Under the pieces are notes generated by a model. That model was not told where the DNA came from. It saw nothing but the letters and a program-made list of their open reading frames with translations, and ran no database searches. Position numbers and translations under genes: made by a program. Below are positions 8,860 through 17,594 of a stretch of DNA of 50,215 nucleotides, one piece after another. The DNA comes from Cyanobacteria bacterium SZAS LIN-3 (GTDB lineage: Bacteria; Cyanobacteriota; Vampirovibrionia; Obscuribacterales; Obscuribacteraceae), in NCBI GenBank assembly GCA_018266215.1, contig JAFEAV010000048.1, positions 1-50,215 of the forward strand, read 5' to 3'. Position 1 is the first letter of the stretch. Each line of letters opens with the position of its first letter.

Positions 8860-9611
8860 TTCTTGGCTTTCTCCCAGCTGGCTTCTAATGTTTTGAATCC
8901 TGTGACCATAGGTTTGATTTCGTCCAGACAGGTTTTTGCCGAGGCCGTTTTGTCCGCACCGATCCTCTCAATTATCTGGCAAAGCTGCCTTTGTTCATGC
9001 GGAAAAAAGGGCACGAAGGGAGAATCAAAGGGCAGTTTGGTCACCCGCTCCAGATTTGACACCCACACAGGGCCGCCTTCAAGGTTGAATTTTCCAATCA
9101 CACCTTTGATTTTTTCAATCGAATACTCAATTTGATGCTGTCGGGCTGCGGTTATCGCCATTGTAGTAGGCCCCTGTCCATGGAAGACGACGGCCAGATT
9201 TTCAAGACTTACGCGCGCTTCGACTGTATTGGAGTGGCCCAGCCGGAATATAGCCAGATCCGTGGCTTCCATTAGTTGCGATCGGCAGGCCATGCCACTT
9301 GAATCTTCGCTGTACTTGTTTCTTTCGACCCAGCATAGCTGAGCCAGTTCGGAGAGTTCTGACGGCGACAGGTCCTTGAGCAGATTGCAGGTCTTTTGTT
9401 TGAATCTTTCATAGTGGGTGTTCTCCAGCCTGGCAGCGGGGGTTGCTTTACCTGCATCCTTTTTGATTTCTTCGAAGATTCTAGTCACCGCCGCTCCATG
9501 CGAAAACGCCTGGCCAATTGAGGCCGATATGACGCAGGCCGATGTTGCGAAAAAAACGCCCGCTCGCAATATCGCCGCTCCGGAAACGGAGCAATTTGGC
9601 TGGCAGAACAT
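8844..9611 (-). CDS. Secreted protein of unknown function
   Basis: Not recognised. A 255-aa protein with a probable signal peptide (hydrophobic residues about 11-35). The mature part is helical and has several Cys residues (TCNLL, QLCWVE, MACRSQ, RQLCQII, KTCLDE, KKCQLQ), which suits an oxidising compartment. Its end overlaps the start of the TlpA-like thioredoxin gene by 16 nt, so the thioredoxin may act on these cysteines; that is inference from adjacency only. No enzyme motif is visible. Confidence 0.6.
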   Translation of the reverse strand: MFCQPNCSVSGAAILRAGVFFATSACVISASIGQAFSHGAAVTRIFEEIKKDAGKATPAARLENTHYERFKQKTCNLLKDLSPSELSELAQLCWVERNKYSEDSSGMACRSQLMEATDLAIFRLGHSNTVEARVSLENLAVVFHGQGPTTMAITAARQHQIEYSIEKIKGVIGKFNLEGGPVWVSNLERVTKLPFDSPFVPFFPHEQRQLCQIIERIGADKTASAKTCLDEIKPMVTGFKTLEASWEKAKKCQLQ

Positions 9612-9724
9612 TAGACTTCCCCGACTTAGATAAACCTTGGGCTTATCAAGATAACTCGCGCTTGAACGATAGTTTATACTGCCCGACTATCGACTGCTAC
9701 AGCACAATTTGAGGCAACCGGTCA

Positions 9725-10468
9725 GTGAAAAAAAGCAAAGACGGCTCCCCGGCGCCCAAGGGGCCCGACGGCGCGGCGCATGGCAACAGTCAAATAGATG
9801 ATGGCGTGCCGGGTGGACAGACCAGACGTGAATTCATCGCTACGGCGGCTGCCGTCGGCGCCGGACTGGCGCTCACCGGTGGACTGGGCGAGCACACCGA
9901 AGCCGCCGAAGTGGTCAATGACCCATCAGCGGTCAAAGTCCAGGTGCCGACGCCGCCCACCAGTGTTGCCGTGGAGCTGCATGTAAACGATAAAGTGGAA
10001 ATGGTCAAAATTGATCCGCGCACATCACTGCTTGATGCCCTGCGCGAATATATGGGTCTGACCGGCTCCAAGAAAGGTTGCGATCACGGGCAGTGCGGCG
10101 CCTGTACCGTGCTTGTGGATGGTAAGCGCATCAACAGTTGTTTGACTTTCGCCGTTATGTATCAGGGCAAGAAAATCACCACCATTGAGGGTCTCACCGA
10201 CGGCGATGTGCTGCATCCGATGCAGGCGGCCTTCGTCAAATATGACGGCTTCCAGTGCGGTTATTGCACCCCGGGGCAGATTTGCTCGGCGGTGGGCATG
10301 CTCAATGAAGCAAAAGCCGGTTGCATGAGCGCGGTGACGCCGGACCTGTCCTGCGCCACAGCGCAGCTGACCGAGGCCGAGATCCGTGAGCGCATGAGCG
10401 GCAATCTCTGCCGTTGCGGCGCTTATCCGGGCATTGTCGAAGCGATCAAATCGGTCGCCGGCGTATGA
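9725..10468 (+). CDS. paoA: Aldehyde oxidoreductase 2Fe-2S subunit (PaoA-like), Tat-exported
   Basis: Iron-sulfur subunit of a periplasmic molybdenum hydroxylase. It starts at a GTG and has a twin-arginine signal (TRREFIATAAAVGAG, about residues 36-50). The plant-ferredoxin-type cluster is bound by GCDHGQCGACTV plus a later Cys (NSCLTF). The second cluster is bound by CGYCTPGQIC and LCRCGAYPGIV. The 25-residue insertion before EIRERMSGN is typical of E. coli PaoA (YagT) and distinguishes it from ordinary CoxS/XdhC-type small subunits. It is first in a five-gene operon. PaoABC oxidises aromatic and aliphatic aldehydes to acids; the substrate here is inferred from that family. Confidence 0.9.
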   Translation: MKKSKDGSPAPKGPDGAAHGNSQIDDGVPGGQTRREFIATAAAVGAGLALTGGLGEHTEAAEVVNDPSAVKVQVPTPPTSVAVELHVNDKVEMVKIDPRTSLLDALREYMGLTGSKKGCDHGQCGACTVLVDGKRINSCLTFAVMYQGKKITTIEGLTDGDVLHPMQAAFVKYDGFQCGYCTPGQICSAVGMLNEAKAGCMSAVTPDLSCATAQLTEAEIRERMSGNLCRCGAYPGIVEAIKSVAGV

Positions 10469-10497
10469 AACTTGCAGTCTTGGATAGAAGGTAGACC

Positions 10498-11496
10498 ATG
10501 AAACTATTTACTTACGCAAAAGCCGGTGCTACAGCCGAAAGCGCTATTCAGGAAGCGGCCGGTAAGAAAGGCGCCTATTACATCGCCGGTGGTACCAATA
10601 TCATTGATTTGATGAAGGACGATGTGGTTGTGCCGGATCATCTGGTGGACATCACCGCTCTCAATTGCAATCAGATTGAAAAAATTGCCGGCGGCGGCGT
10701 CAAGATTGGCGCCATGCTGAGCAACAGCGATCTGGCTAATGACCCGTATATTCGCGCCACTTACCCCGTCCTCTCCCGCGCGATTTTGAGCGGTGCCTCG
10801 GCCCAGCTGCGCAATATGGCCAGTGTGGGCGGCAATTTGATGCAGCGCACCCGTTGCAGCTATTTTTATGATGTCGCCGGCGACTGCAATAAGCGCAAGC
10901 CCGGCAGCGGCTGTCCGGCTATCGAAGGCTACAATCGCATGCATTCGATTCTTGGGGCCAGCAATAAATGTATCAGCGCCCATCCCTCCGATATGTGCGT
11001 GGCTCTGGCCGCTCTGGACGCGACAGTACACCTGGCCGGCCCGGCCGGAGAGCGTAAGGTCAAGCTGCTCGACTTTCACAAACTGCCCGGTAACACTCCG
11101 GAGATAGAAAATGTCCTGGCTCCGCACGAACTGATCGTTTCTGTTGACCTGCCCCCGACACCTGCCGCTTTCGGTAAAAACTGGTGCTATCTAAAAGTAC
11201 GGGACCGCGCTTCCTATGCTTTCGCTCTGGTCTCGGCGGCTGCCTGTCTGGAGTTGGAAGGCGGCAAAATCAAGTCTGCCAGGCTGGCGCTCGGTGGTGT
11301 TGCCCCCAAACCCTGGCGTGCCGCCGATGTGGAAAAAATGATGGTGGGCAAGCCCGCCGATGAGAAGACATTCAAAGCCGCCGCCGAAGCGGTGATGAAG
11401 TCGGCTAAGGGCTATGAGCACAATAAATTCAAAATCGAGCTGGGCAAGCGGACTATTGTCCGAGCTCTCAAAGTCGCCGCCGGAGGTGTCGCATGA
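10498..11496 (+). CDS. paoB: Aldehyde oxidoreductase FAD subunit (PaoB-like)
   Basis: A 332-aa FAD-binding subunit that passes electrons from the molybdenum subunit. FAD contacts are seen in YYIAGGTNIIDLMK (about residues 27-40) and in the block around MASVGGNLMQRTRC. A Cys-rich insertion (RCSYF, GDCNKR, GSGCPA, NKCISAHPSDMC) matches the extra 4Fe-4S site known from E. coli PaoB (YagS). No signal peptide is present, consistent with export as a folded complex on the PaoA Tat signal. Its last codons overlap the start of the molybdenum subunit gene (ATGA). Confidence 0.9.
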   Translation: MKLFTYAKAGATAESAIQEAAGKKGAYYIAGGTNIIDLMKDDVVVPDHLVDITALNCNQIEKIAGGGVKIGAMLSNSDLANDPYIRATYPVLSRAILSGASAQLRNMASVGGNLMQRTRCSYFYDVAGDCNKRKPGSGCPAIEGYNRMHSILGASNKCISAHPSDMCVALAALDATVHLAGPAGERKVKLLDFHKLPGNTPEIENVLAPHELIVSVDLPPTPAAFGKNWCYLKVRDRASYAFALVSAAACLELEGGKIKSARLALGGVAPKPWRAADVEKMMVGKPADEKTFKAAAEAVMKSAKGYEHNKFKIELGKRTIVRALKVAAGGVA

Positions 11497-13700
11497 AAAA
11501 CCTCATAGGTAAAGGCCTGGACCGTCTGGACGGACCGCTTAAAGTTACGGGTAAGGCGCGTTATTCGGCTGAGTTTCCCGCCGCTAAAATGACCTATGCC
11601 GTCGGCGTGGGCTCTGAAATCGCCAGCGGCAAAATCCGCAGCATCAACACTGCTGAGGCCGAAGGGGCGCCGGGCGTGATCGCCGTCATCACCCATAAAA
11701 ATCGACCGGCCCTCAAGGCATCATCCGACTTTTTTGGTGGTGGTGCGCTGGCTGATGTGCGCCTGCCGCTGGCCGACGCCAACATCTATCACGCCGGACA
11801 ATTTGTGGCCGTGGTTGTGGCTGAGTCGCTGGAATGTGCTCGCCATGCCGCTGAGCTCGTCAAAGTTACTTACATTGAAGAAAATCCGGTTGTTGATTTT
11901 GATGATAAAAAGGCTGAACGATACAAGGCCAAGCAGTGGTTTCACGGGCCGATAGCCAGGACTCGCGGTACGCCGGAACCGGCTCTGGCGGCTGCTGCGG
12001 TCAAAGTGGACAATACTTATCGCACGCCCGTGCAAAATCACAATCCCATGGAGCCGCACGCCACAACGGCCATATGGGACGGCGACAAACTCACCGTTTA
12101 CGATGCCACCCAGGGACTCTACAATACGCGCAAATCCCTCTCCGACATCTTCGGCATACCGCCGGCCAATGTGCGGGTTGTCTGCAAATTTATCGGTGGC
12201 GGCTTTGGTTGCAAGGGCGCCATGTGGCCGCACGTGACACTCTGTGTTATGGCTGCCAGAGCGGTAAATCGTCCGGTGAAACTGGTGCTCAGCCGGCCGC
12301 AGATGTTTACCAATGTCGGTCACCGCGCAGAAACTGCGCAGAGAGTGGCTCTGGGCGCCGAAAAAGACGGCACTATCAAAGCAATTATCCACAGCGGTAC
12401 ATCGCATACATCGGTCAATGGTGAATTCATCGAGACTTTCACCGTTTCCACCCCGATGCTCTACAACTCTCCCAATGTGCATGTAGAGCAGGACCTGGTC
12501 AAGCTAAACAAGCAGCTGCCGACATTTATGCGCGCCCCGGGTGAAACCCCGGGGTCATTTGCGCTGGAGTCGGCCATGGATGAGCTGGCCTGTGCCCTGG
12601 ATATGGATCCCGTGGAACTGCGTATGAAAAACTACGCTCTCAAGGACCCCGAAAGCGGCAATCCATTCTCCAGCAAAGGTCTGGACCAGTGCTATAAAGT
12701 CGGGGCGCAAAAGATTGGCTGGGAAAAGCGCAATAAGAAGCCCGGCACCCGCAAGGAAGGAGACTGGCTGGTGGGCCTGGGCATGGCCACGGCCACTTAT
12801 CCGACGATGCACTTCAACGCTACCTGCGTCGGTACGTTGAGCGCCGACGGCAGTTTTCTTTTCAAAAGCAGCACCCATGAGATGGGCACCGGTACTCGCA
12901 CTGTCATGGTTCAGATTGCCGCCGAACGCCTGGGTGTGCCGGTAGATAAGGTGGACTTTGACCTGGGTGATACCGATCTGCCCATGGCTCCCATCTCCGG
13001 GGGCTCGGCCACGGTCAGCACCGTCGGCAGTGCCGTGGACGGTGCGGCTCTGCGCCTCCGCAATACTCTGGCCGAGAAGCTTGCAACCGCGGTAGATTCG
13101 CCGTTTAACGGTGTGCCGGGTGAAATCGAAGTGGTTGACGGTAAGTTCACCACCCGTACAAAGAGCGAAAAGCTTTCCTATGAGGACGCGCTCAAGTTCC
13201 TCAAGCTGCCTTCACTGGAAGAAAAATACGAGACCGCCTTCAATGACCACGCTAAAAAAGTATCGATGCATTCTTTTGGAGCGCATTTTGTCGAAGTGAA
13301 AGTCGATCCGGATCTAGGCACGGTGCGGGTAAGCCGGGCAGTTGGTGTTTTCGCCAACGGTCGCATCATCAATGAAAAAACCTGCCGCTCCCAGGTGCAT
13401 GGCGGCATTGTTATGGGCATAGGTATGGCCCTGGAGGAGGCGACCCTCATGGACAGGCGCAGCGGGCGTGTCATAAACGCCAATCTGGGCGAATACCATG
13501 TGCCGGTAAACGCTGACATTCCCTCAATCGAAGCCTATTTCATTCCGGAAGAGGACACGATTATCAACTCAATCGGTGCCAAAGGCATCGGCGAAATCGG
13601 CATTACCGGCGTCGCCGCCGCTGTCGCCAATGCAGTCTACAACGCTACGGGCAAGCGCATCAGGCATTTGCCCATTACCCCCGACAAAGTATTTGTCTAA
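11493..13700 (+). CDS. paoC: Aldehyde oxidoreductase molybdenum subunit (PaoC-like)
   Basis: A 735-aa catalytic subunit that binds molybdopterin cytosine dinucleotide and hydroxylates aldehydes. The N-terminal a/b-hammerhead domain covers about residues 1-135; the cofactor-binding domains follow. Visible family motifs are IGGGFGCKG, MRAPGE, HEMGTGT and, near the C-terminus, AKGIGEIG, whose Glu is the base that activates water. Length matches E. coli PaoC (732 aa). It overlaps the FAD gene by four bases and is followed 20 nt later by the chaperone gene. Confidence 0.92.
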   Translation: MKNLIGKGLDRLDGPLKVTGKARYSAEFPAAKMTYAVGVGSEIASGKIRSINTAEAEGAPGVIAVITHKNRPALKASSDFFGGGALADVRLPLADANIYHAGQFVAVVVAESLECARHAAELVKVTYIEENPVVDFDDKKAERYKAKQWFHGPIARTRGTPEPALAAAAVKVDNTYRTPVQNHNPMEPHATTAIWDGDKLTVYDATQGLYNTRKSLSDIFGIPPANVRVVCKFIGGGFGCKGAMWPHVTLCVMAARAVNRPVKLVLSRPQMFTNVGHRAETAQRVALGAEKDGTIKAIIHSGTSHTSVNGEFIETFTVSTPMLYNSPNVHVEQDLVKLNKQLPTFMRAPGETPGSFALESAMDELACALDMDPVELRMKNYALKDPESGNPFSSKGLDQCYKVGAQKIGWEKRNKKPGTRKEGDWLVGLGMATATYPTMHFNATCVGTLSADGSFLFKSSTHEMGTGTRTVMVQIAAERLGVPVDKVDFDLGDTDLPMAPISGGSATVSTVGSAVDGAALRLRNTLAEKLATAVDSPFNGVPGEIEVVDGKFTTRTKSEKLSYEDALKFLKLPSLEEKYETAFNDHAKKVSMHSFGAHFVEVKVDPDLGTVRVSRAVGVFANGRIINEKTCRSQVHGGIVMGIGMALEEATLMDRRSGRVINANLGEYHVPVNADIPSIEAYFIPEEDTIINSIGAKGIGEIGITGVAAAVANAVYNATGKRIRHLPITPDKVFV

Positions 13701-13720
13701 TTCACTCAGGTGTTTTTTTG

Positions 13721-15070
13721 ATGGACGATCTGGTCAGAGTGCTTAATATTCTCGATGGTGAGGCGGATTTGACCGCCTTCCAGGCAAAGACCGATAGTGA
13801 TCCGCCCCTGGCCCTGGCTACGGTCGTAAACACAAGGGGCTCCGCCTATCGGCGACCGGGGGCGCGCATGCTGGTGCGCCGCTCTCTGGCGGTGCAGGGG
13901 GCGGTCAGCGCCGGATGTCTGGAGCGTGATATTGTCGCCAACTGTCAGTTTCTCGCCGCCGACGACAAACCCGTTCTCCTTACTTATGACGGCAGCAGCT
14001 CCGACGAATTGATTTTTGGCCTCAAGCTCGGTTGTGACGGCATCGTGCAGATTCTGGTTGAGCCGGTGGCTTTGCAAAACAGCTTTGGCCAGCCCAAGTT
14101 TCGCCGACTGCAAAGACTGGTGCCCGATATTCTGGCCGATTGCGGCCGTCTGGTGGCTGTCACTATTTTTGAATTGAGTACCACAGCTGATCGCGATGGT
14201 CTGGATGGCGTCCTCGCCGGCAGTGCCGGCCTGGTTATGCTTGAAACAGGTTCCAAGACTTATGAGCTGGCTTCCGTGCCCCGGCCGGTTTCGGCATTTT
14301 TGCGCAGTCAGGCCCAGCAGGCGCTGACGGCACGCAATGGCCGCTCTTTTGTTGTCAGTGAAGAAGTGGACGGTTACGTTTTTTCCGCCCTGATTGAGCT
14401 GGTGCAGCCTCTTACATCGCTCATGGTCTTCGGCTCGGGCCAGGATGTCGACCCCCTGGTGGAAATGGCCGATGTGCTCGGCTGGCGGGTGACGATTGTC
14501 GATGAATCCGGGGGTAACGGGCATGCCGCAAGACGGCTGAGCGAGCGTTTCCGCCGCTTTAACAATGCCCGGGTGGCGGTCATTGATTTTGAGCATTTGC
14601 CCGCTCTCATCCGCCGCGAAAGCATCAATGCAGCCGTAGTTATGACCCACGATTACGAGCGGGATCGCAGGATTTTGTGCCATCTGTTTGCCCAGCCGAC
14701 AAAAGGCGGGCATGGTCAGTTGCCCTATATCGGCGTGGTTGGCCCGCGGCGCCGCTGCGACAAGCTTCTGGCCGAGCTGGCTCTTGCCGGAATGCCGGTC
14801 ACCGAAGCCGAGCTTGCCAGGCTCTACAGTCCTGTTGGTCTGGACCTCGGCGCTGAGAGACCGGAGGAAATAGCCCTGTCCATTCTCTCCGAAATTAAGG
14901 CTGTGCTGGCCGGGCACGGGGGCGCTCCTCTGCGCGAGAAGCAGGGGCCAATCCACGAGCCGGTGCACGTGATCAAGTCGGTCACACTGTCCGAGGAAGG
15001 CACTGTGGAATTGACGTTTTCGGCCGTTGATAGACAACTTCTTAATAGCACCTGTGTTATCAGTGAATGA
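13721..15070 (+). CDS. XdhC/CoxI-type molybdenum enzyme maturation factor (PaoD-like)
   Basis: A 449-aa protein that binds the molybdenum cofactor and hands it to the hydroxylase after sulfuration. The N-terminal XdhC/CoxI domain carries RGSAYRRPGARM, GAVSAGCLERDI and GCDGIVQILVE. The C-terminal Rossmann domain has VFGSGQDVDPLVE, MTHDYERD and GPRRR. The ATG at 13721 is preferred over the TTG directly before it because AGGTG at 13707-13711 is well spaced to it. It overlaps the next gene by ATGA, so the last three operon products (enzyme, chaperone, nucleotidyltransferase) are tightly linked. Confidence 0.88.
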   Translation: MDDLVRVLNILDGEADLTAFQAKTDSDPPLALATVVNTRGSAYRRPGARMLVRRSLAVQGAVSAGCLERDIVANCQFLAADDKPVLLTYDGSSSDELIFGLKLGCDGIVQILVEPVALQNSFGQPKFRRLQRLVPDILADCGRLVAVTIFELSTTADRDGLDGVLAGSAGLVMLETGSKTYELASVPRPVSAFLRSQAQQALTARNGRSFVVSEEVDGYVFSALIELVQPLTSLMVFGSGQDVDPLVEMADVLGWRVTIVDESGGNGHAARRLSERFRRFNNARVAVIDFEHLPALIRRESINAAVVMTHDYERDRRILCHLFAQPTKGGHGQLPYIGVVGPRRRCDKLLAELALAGMPVTEAELARLYSPVGLDLGAERPEEIALSILSEIKAVLAGHGGAPLREKQGPIHEPVHVIKSVTLSEEGTVELTFSAVDRQLLNSTCVISE

Positions 15071-15723
15071 AAAATGAGCCGGTACCACTGGTGATTCTGG
15101 CTGCCGGAGCCGGTACTCGCATGGGCTTGAACGCCTCGGTGCCGAAACAGCTTCTGACTGTGAACGGCATGACTCTCCTGCAAAACGCCGTCAACGCCGC
15201 CCTTAATTGTGCCCGCGCCAGGCAGCAAAAGGGTCGGCGCAGCGATGTGCGGGTGGTGCTGGGGGCCAGTGCCGAGAGCATTCAGAGTCGCACCGATCTC
15301 AGTGGCTGCCGCGTTCTAGTCAATGAAAACTGGGCCGCCGGCATGTCCGGTTCGATCAAGCTGGCCGTCGCCGACGTGATCGCCAATGAAGCGCAAGCTG
15401 CCGGGCTGATTCTGACCATGGCCGACCAACCCTATGTCAGCGCCGGGCTTCTGGCCACCCTGATTGCTCAGCACGAGGAAGGTGGCGCCGGTATTGTTGT
15501 CTCGCGCTTTGTCGATAAGGGCGGCGGTGAAAAAATCCCCGGGCCGCCGGCATTTTTTGCCAGACAATATTTTCCCGAGCTGCTGCAATTGGACGGAGAT
15601 ACCGGTGCACGCAAAGTTGTGATCGCTAACGCTAATGCTGCTGTTGCCGTTGATTTTCCCGAAGGTGGAATTGATATTGATACGTCAAGCGACTATCAGG
15701 CTTTGCTTGCGCAACTTGGTTAA
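15067..15723 (+). CDS. mocA: Molybdenum cofactor nucleotidyltransferase (MocA-like)
   Basis: A 218-aa nucleotidyltransferase expected to attach CMP to molybdopterin, making the dinucleotide cofactor needed by PaoC-type enzymes. The NTP-binding loop LAAGAGTRMG is at residues 10-19 with the following KQLL. The metal site is in TMADQPYV, and PGPPAFF matches the family block that contacts the substrate. CTP rather than GTP specificity is inferred from the operon context. Translation is coupled to the XdhC-like gene by a 4-nt overlap. It is the last gene of the operon. Confidence 0.88.
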   Translation: MKNEPVPLVILAAGAGTRMGLNASVPKQLLTVNGMTLLQNAVNAALNCARARQQKGRRSDVRVVLGASAESIQSRTDLSGCRVLVNENWAAGMSGSIKLAVADVIANEAQAAGLILTMADQPYVSAGLLATLIAQHEEGGAGIVVSRFVDKGGGEKIPGPPAFFARQYFPELLQLDGDTGARKVVIANANAAVAVDFPEGGIDIDTSSDYQALLAQLG

Positions 15724-16183
15724 GCCGCTCTCAGGTGTGCCCTGCGAAAGCTGCGCCAGCTGCCGAATCGAACAAATTGCAGACGGCACTTTTGCGTAAC
15801 GATTAAGGCAAATTGCGGTCACGACCTGGAGTCAAGGGTGGTGGCATCTGGTTTTGCTGACGGCTGATGTTTGCGATTTGTTGTTTACAAACGCTCCGGC
15901 CCGTCCCCTTCCGCTGCGTCTGGAAAGCGGCTAAGAATGTAGATCTTCTCCCCAACCCAACAAACGGATCCAAGCAGCTAATTTCCTTCTCAGCCCGGAC
16001 CACCACCAGTCTTTTCGGTACGCCCTGCGTGCTCAGACCGGACTGTGTCAAATCCGCGCTTGTGTGGGAGTGAATTGCGCCATTCGTTTTTGTTGACGAA
16101 GCTTGCAATTGGGCAGGTTTCGCCCGCGGTAATCCGCATCAATGTCACATCGAGCAACGCTCGAAAACTTCAAGGAAGCCATC
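15724..16183 (+). other. Non-coding stretch
   Basis: About 460 nt without a convincing gene. Short open frames exist on both strands (for example 15803-16108 on the minus strand) but lack ribosome sites and recognisable motifs. It separates the molybdenum operon from the first of the G/C-third-position genes. An AAGGA ribosome site sits at its right end for the 88-aa gene. Confidence 0.5.
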
Positions 16184-16450
16184 ATGAGCAACATCCCGAC
16201 CAAGGGCGACGTCGCCGCCAACAATGCCGCCAACGCCGCCGCCAAGGCCAAGGCCGCCGAAGACGCCAGCGTCAAGTACTACACCGACAACATCGTCGCC
16301 GCCATGGGCCGCGGCGAGACCATGTTCCAGGAACGCACCGGCAACTGCTCCGGCGAAGTGCTGCGCCGCGTCCAGGCCGCCTTCGCGGCGCAGGGCTGGA
16401 CCGTCACCGTCAGCAACGCGCGCACCGGCTGCACCATCCGCTGGAGCTGA
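16184..16450 (+). CDS. Small protein of extreme G/C codon bias
   Basis: Not recognised. An 88-aa protein: an Ala/Lys/Asn-rich helical N-terminal half, then VKYYTDNIVAAMGRGE, a CSGEVLRRVQAAFAAQGWTV block and TGCTIRWS at the end. The ATG at 16184 is chosen because AAGGA lies 8 nt upstream; an in-frame ATG at 16142 has no such site. Nearly all third positions are C or G, unlike neighbours such as the gene at 16538. It is followed by a textbook terminator. The sequence style resembles small accessory phage proteins, but that is an impression only. Confidence 0.7.
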   Translation: MSNIPTKGDVAANNAANAAAKAKAAEDASVKYYTDNIVAAMGRGETMFQERTGNCSGEVLRRVQAAFAAQGWTVTVSNARTGCTIRWS

Positions 16451-16495
16451 GCCTCACGCCCCCGAGCATCTAGCTCTGATTTGAGATAGATGTCA

Positions 16496-16528
16496 CTGCC
16501 GCGCGCTTGTACAGGCGCGGCAGTTTTT
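16496..16528 (+). terminator. Rho-independent terminator of 88-aa gene
   Basis: A perfect 9-bp stem, CTGCCGCGC with GCGCGGCAG, closes a 10-nt loop and is followed by TTTTT at 16524-16528. It lies 46 nt after the stop codon of the 88-aa gene. Confidence 0.85.
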
Positions 16529-16537
16529 GTCCAATTT

Positions 16538-17326
16538 CTATTTTTTGAATTGCCCTACTCGTGTATATAGTTTGCCCTGGGCAATGCTTAAAGGCGGTGG
16601 ACAGTCGTCTTTGAGCTCGATCACCGGAATGGCACTCTTGCTTCGTTTGCTCCCCTGGAACGGTCGCGGTTTGCGACTGCCGTAAGGGCTGAAGAGATCC
16701 AGGGCCCGGTTCACAGCCTGTCCGGCCGCGCCAAAATCATTGTAAAAGGCGCTCAGCAGCCTGGCTTTGCCCCTTACCAGCGAAGCCGCCCTGAAGCTTA
16801 TCCAGGTGCGTTCGGCTTCCATTTGCAAATAGGTGATTTCGAGAAATGTTGCTGAAACATCGCTTTCGCGCATCAAACCAATCAGACGACCGCGGCCCGG
16901 GTCACTGGAGAATGTCTCCTGGACGGTGTTTTCCATGAGGAAGGCGGTGCTCATGGCCAGGACGGTTGATTGCGGCAGGTCGATCTGAATTTCGCCATAA
17001 CTGGCGGGCGGGCCGAAGTGCGAATGCAGATAGATGCGGGCGAAAATGGTAAGAGCGAGGATCAGGGCGGCGGCGATGCAGGAGAAGAAGGCAATGTCTA
17101 TGAGCCAGTTCTGGAAGGGAGCCAGACTTTCTCCCTCGGATTGCAAGCCGACGAGCAGGCTGAGAAATTTTAGAATGGTGGCAGGAATGGCACAGGGTAA
17201 GAAAAAGGCCAGGCTGAGTACGACTTGAATGGCGATTGATTGCCAGAGCAGATCTTGATTAGAGGCGCTGTGGCAGCACTTTTTCATTGTTTCGTCGGAA
17301 GGGAACCCGGCGTAGAAATTCTTCAT
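16538..17326 (-). CDS. Membrane protein of unknown function
   Basis: Not recognised. A 262-aa protein with two hydrophobic segments (about residues 29-56 and 74-94). A cytoplasmic or periplasmic domain of some 165 residues follows, and the C-terminal tail is basic and Pro-rich. The start at 17326 is chosen because GGAGG lies 6 nt upstream; the longer frame beginning at 17389 would bury this ribosome site inside the gene. Codon use is ordinary for the window. It faces the terminator of the 88-aa gene with only 10 nt between. Confidence 0.65.
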   Translation of the reverse strand: MKNFYAGFPSDETMKKCCHSASNQDLLWQSIAIQVVLSLAFFLPCAIPATILKFLSLLVGLQSEGESLAPFQNWLIDIAFFSCIAAALILALTIFARIYLHSHFGPPASYGEIQIDLPQSTVLAMSTAFLMENTVQETFSSDPGRGRLIGLMRESDVSATFLEITYLQMEAERTWISFRAASLVRGKARLLSAFYNDFGAAGQAVNRALDLFSPYGSRKPRPFQGSKRSKSAIPVIELKDDCPPPLSIAQGKLYTRVGQFKK

Positions 17327-17520
17327 TAAGTACCTCCGCTTGAAGGTAGTGACTTTGGGAGACAAACTGTACTGCCCTGGCTCAGTCAATTTGTGGGCAC
17401 CATAGTTAAATGCGCGGTTCCGGCTTTTTTGAAATTTGCGTTATGTATTAAATGCCATAGTAAGTATTGCGAAAAATTGAAATGACACCATGGGAGGTGC
17501 CAGATCAATTTTTGAAGGGG

Positions 17521-17578
17521 CCGGGACCCGCTTTTCCGTAAGCAAGCCAGAGGCTCGCCTGGAAAAGGCAGGTCCCGG
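17521..17578 (-). terminator. Long hairpin after HAD gene
   Basis: Arms of 17 and 18 nt (CCGGGACCCGCTTTTCC and GGAAAAGGCAGGTCCCGG) pair with one bulge; the loop contains a second partial stem. It starts 16 nt after the stop of the minus-strand HAD gene. The U-tract on the minus strand is weak, so it may also act as a 3' stabiliser. Confidence 0.6.
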
Positions 17579-17594
17579 TCTTCGTCCTCACTGA

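Noticed and set aside
13706..15088. A 460-codon open frame on the minus strand
   Set aside because: It is antisense to the XdhC/PaoD-like gene, which has family motifs and coupled neighbours.
15803..16108. A minus-strand 101-codon frame in the gap after mocA
   Set aside because: No ribosome site, no recognisable motif and ordinary random composition.
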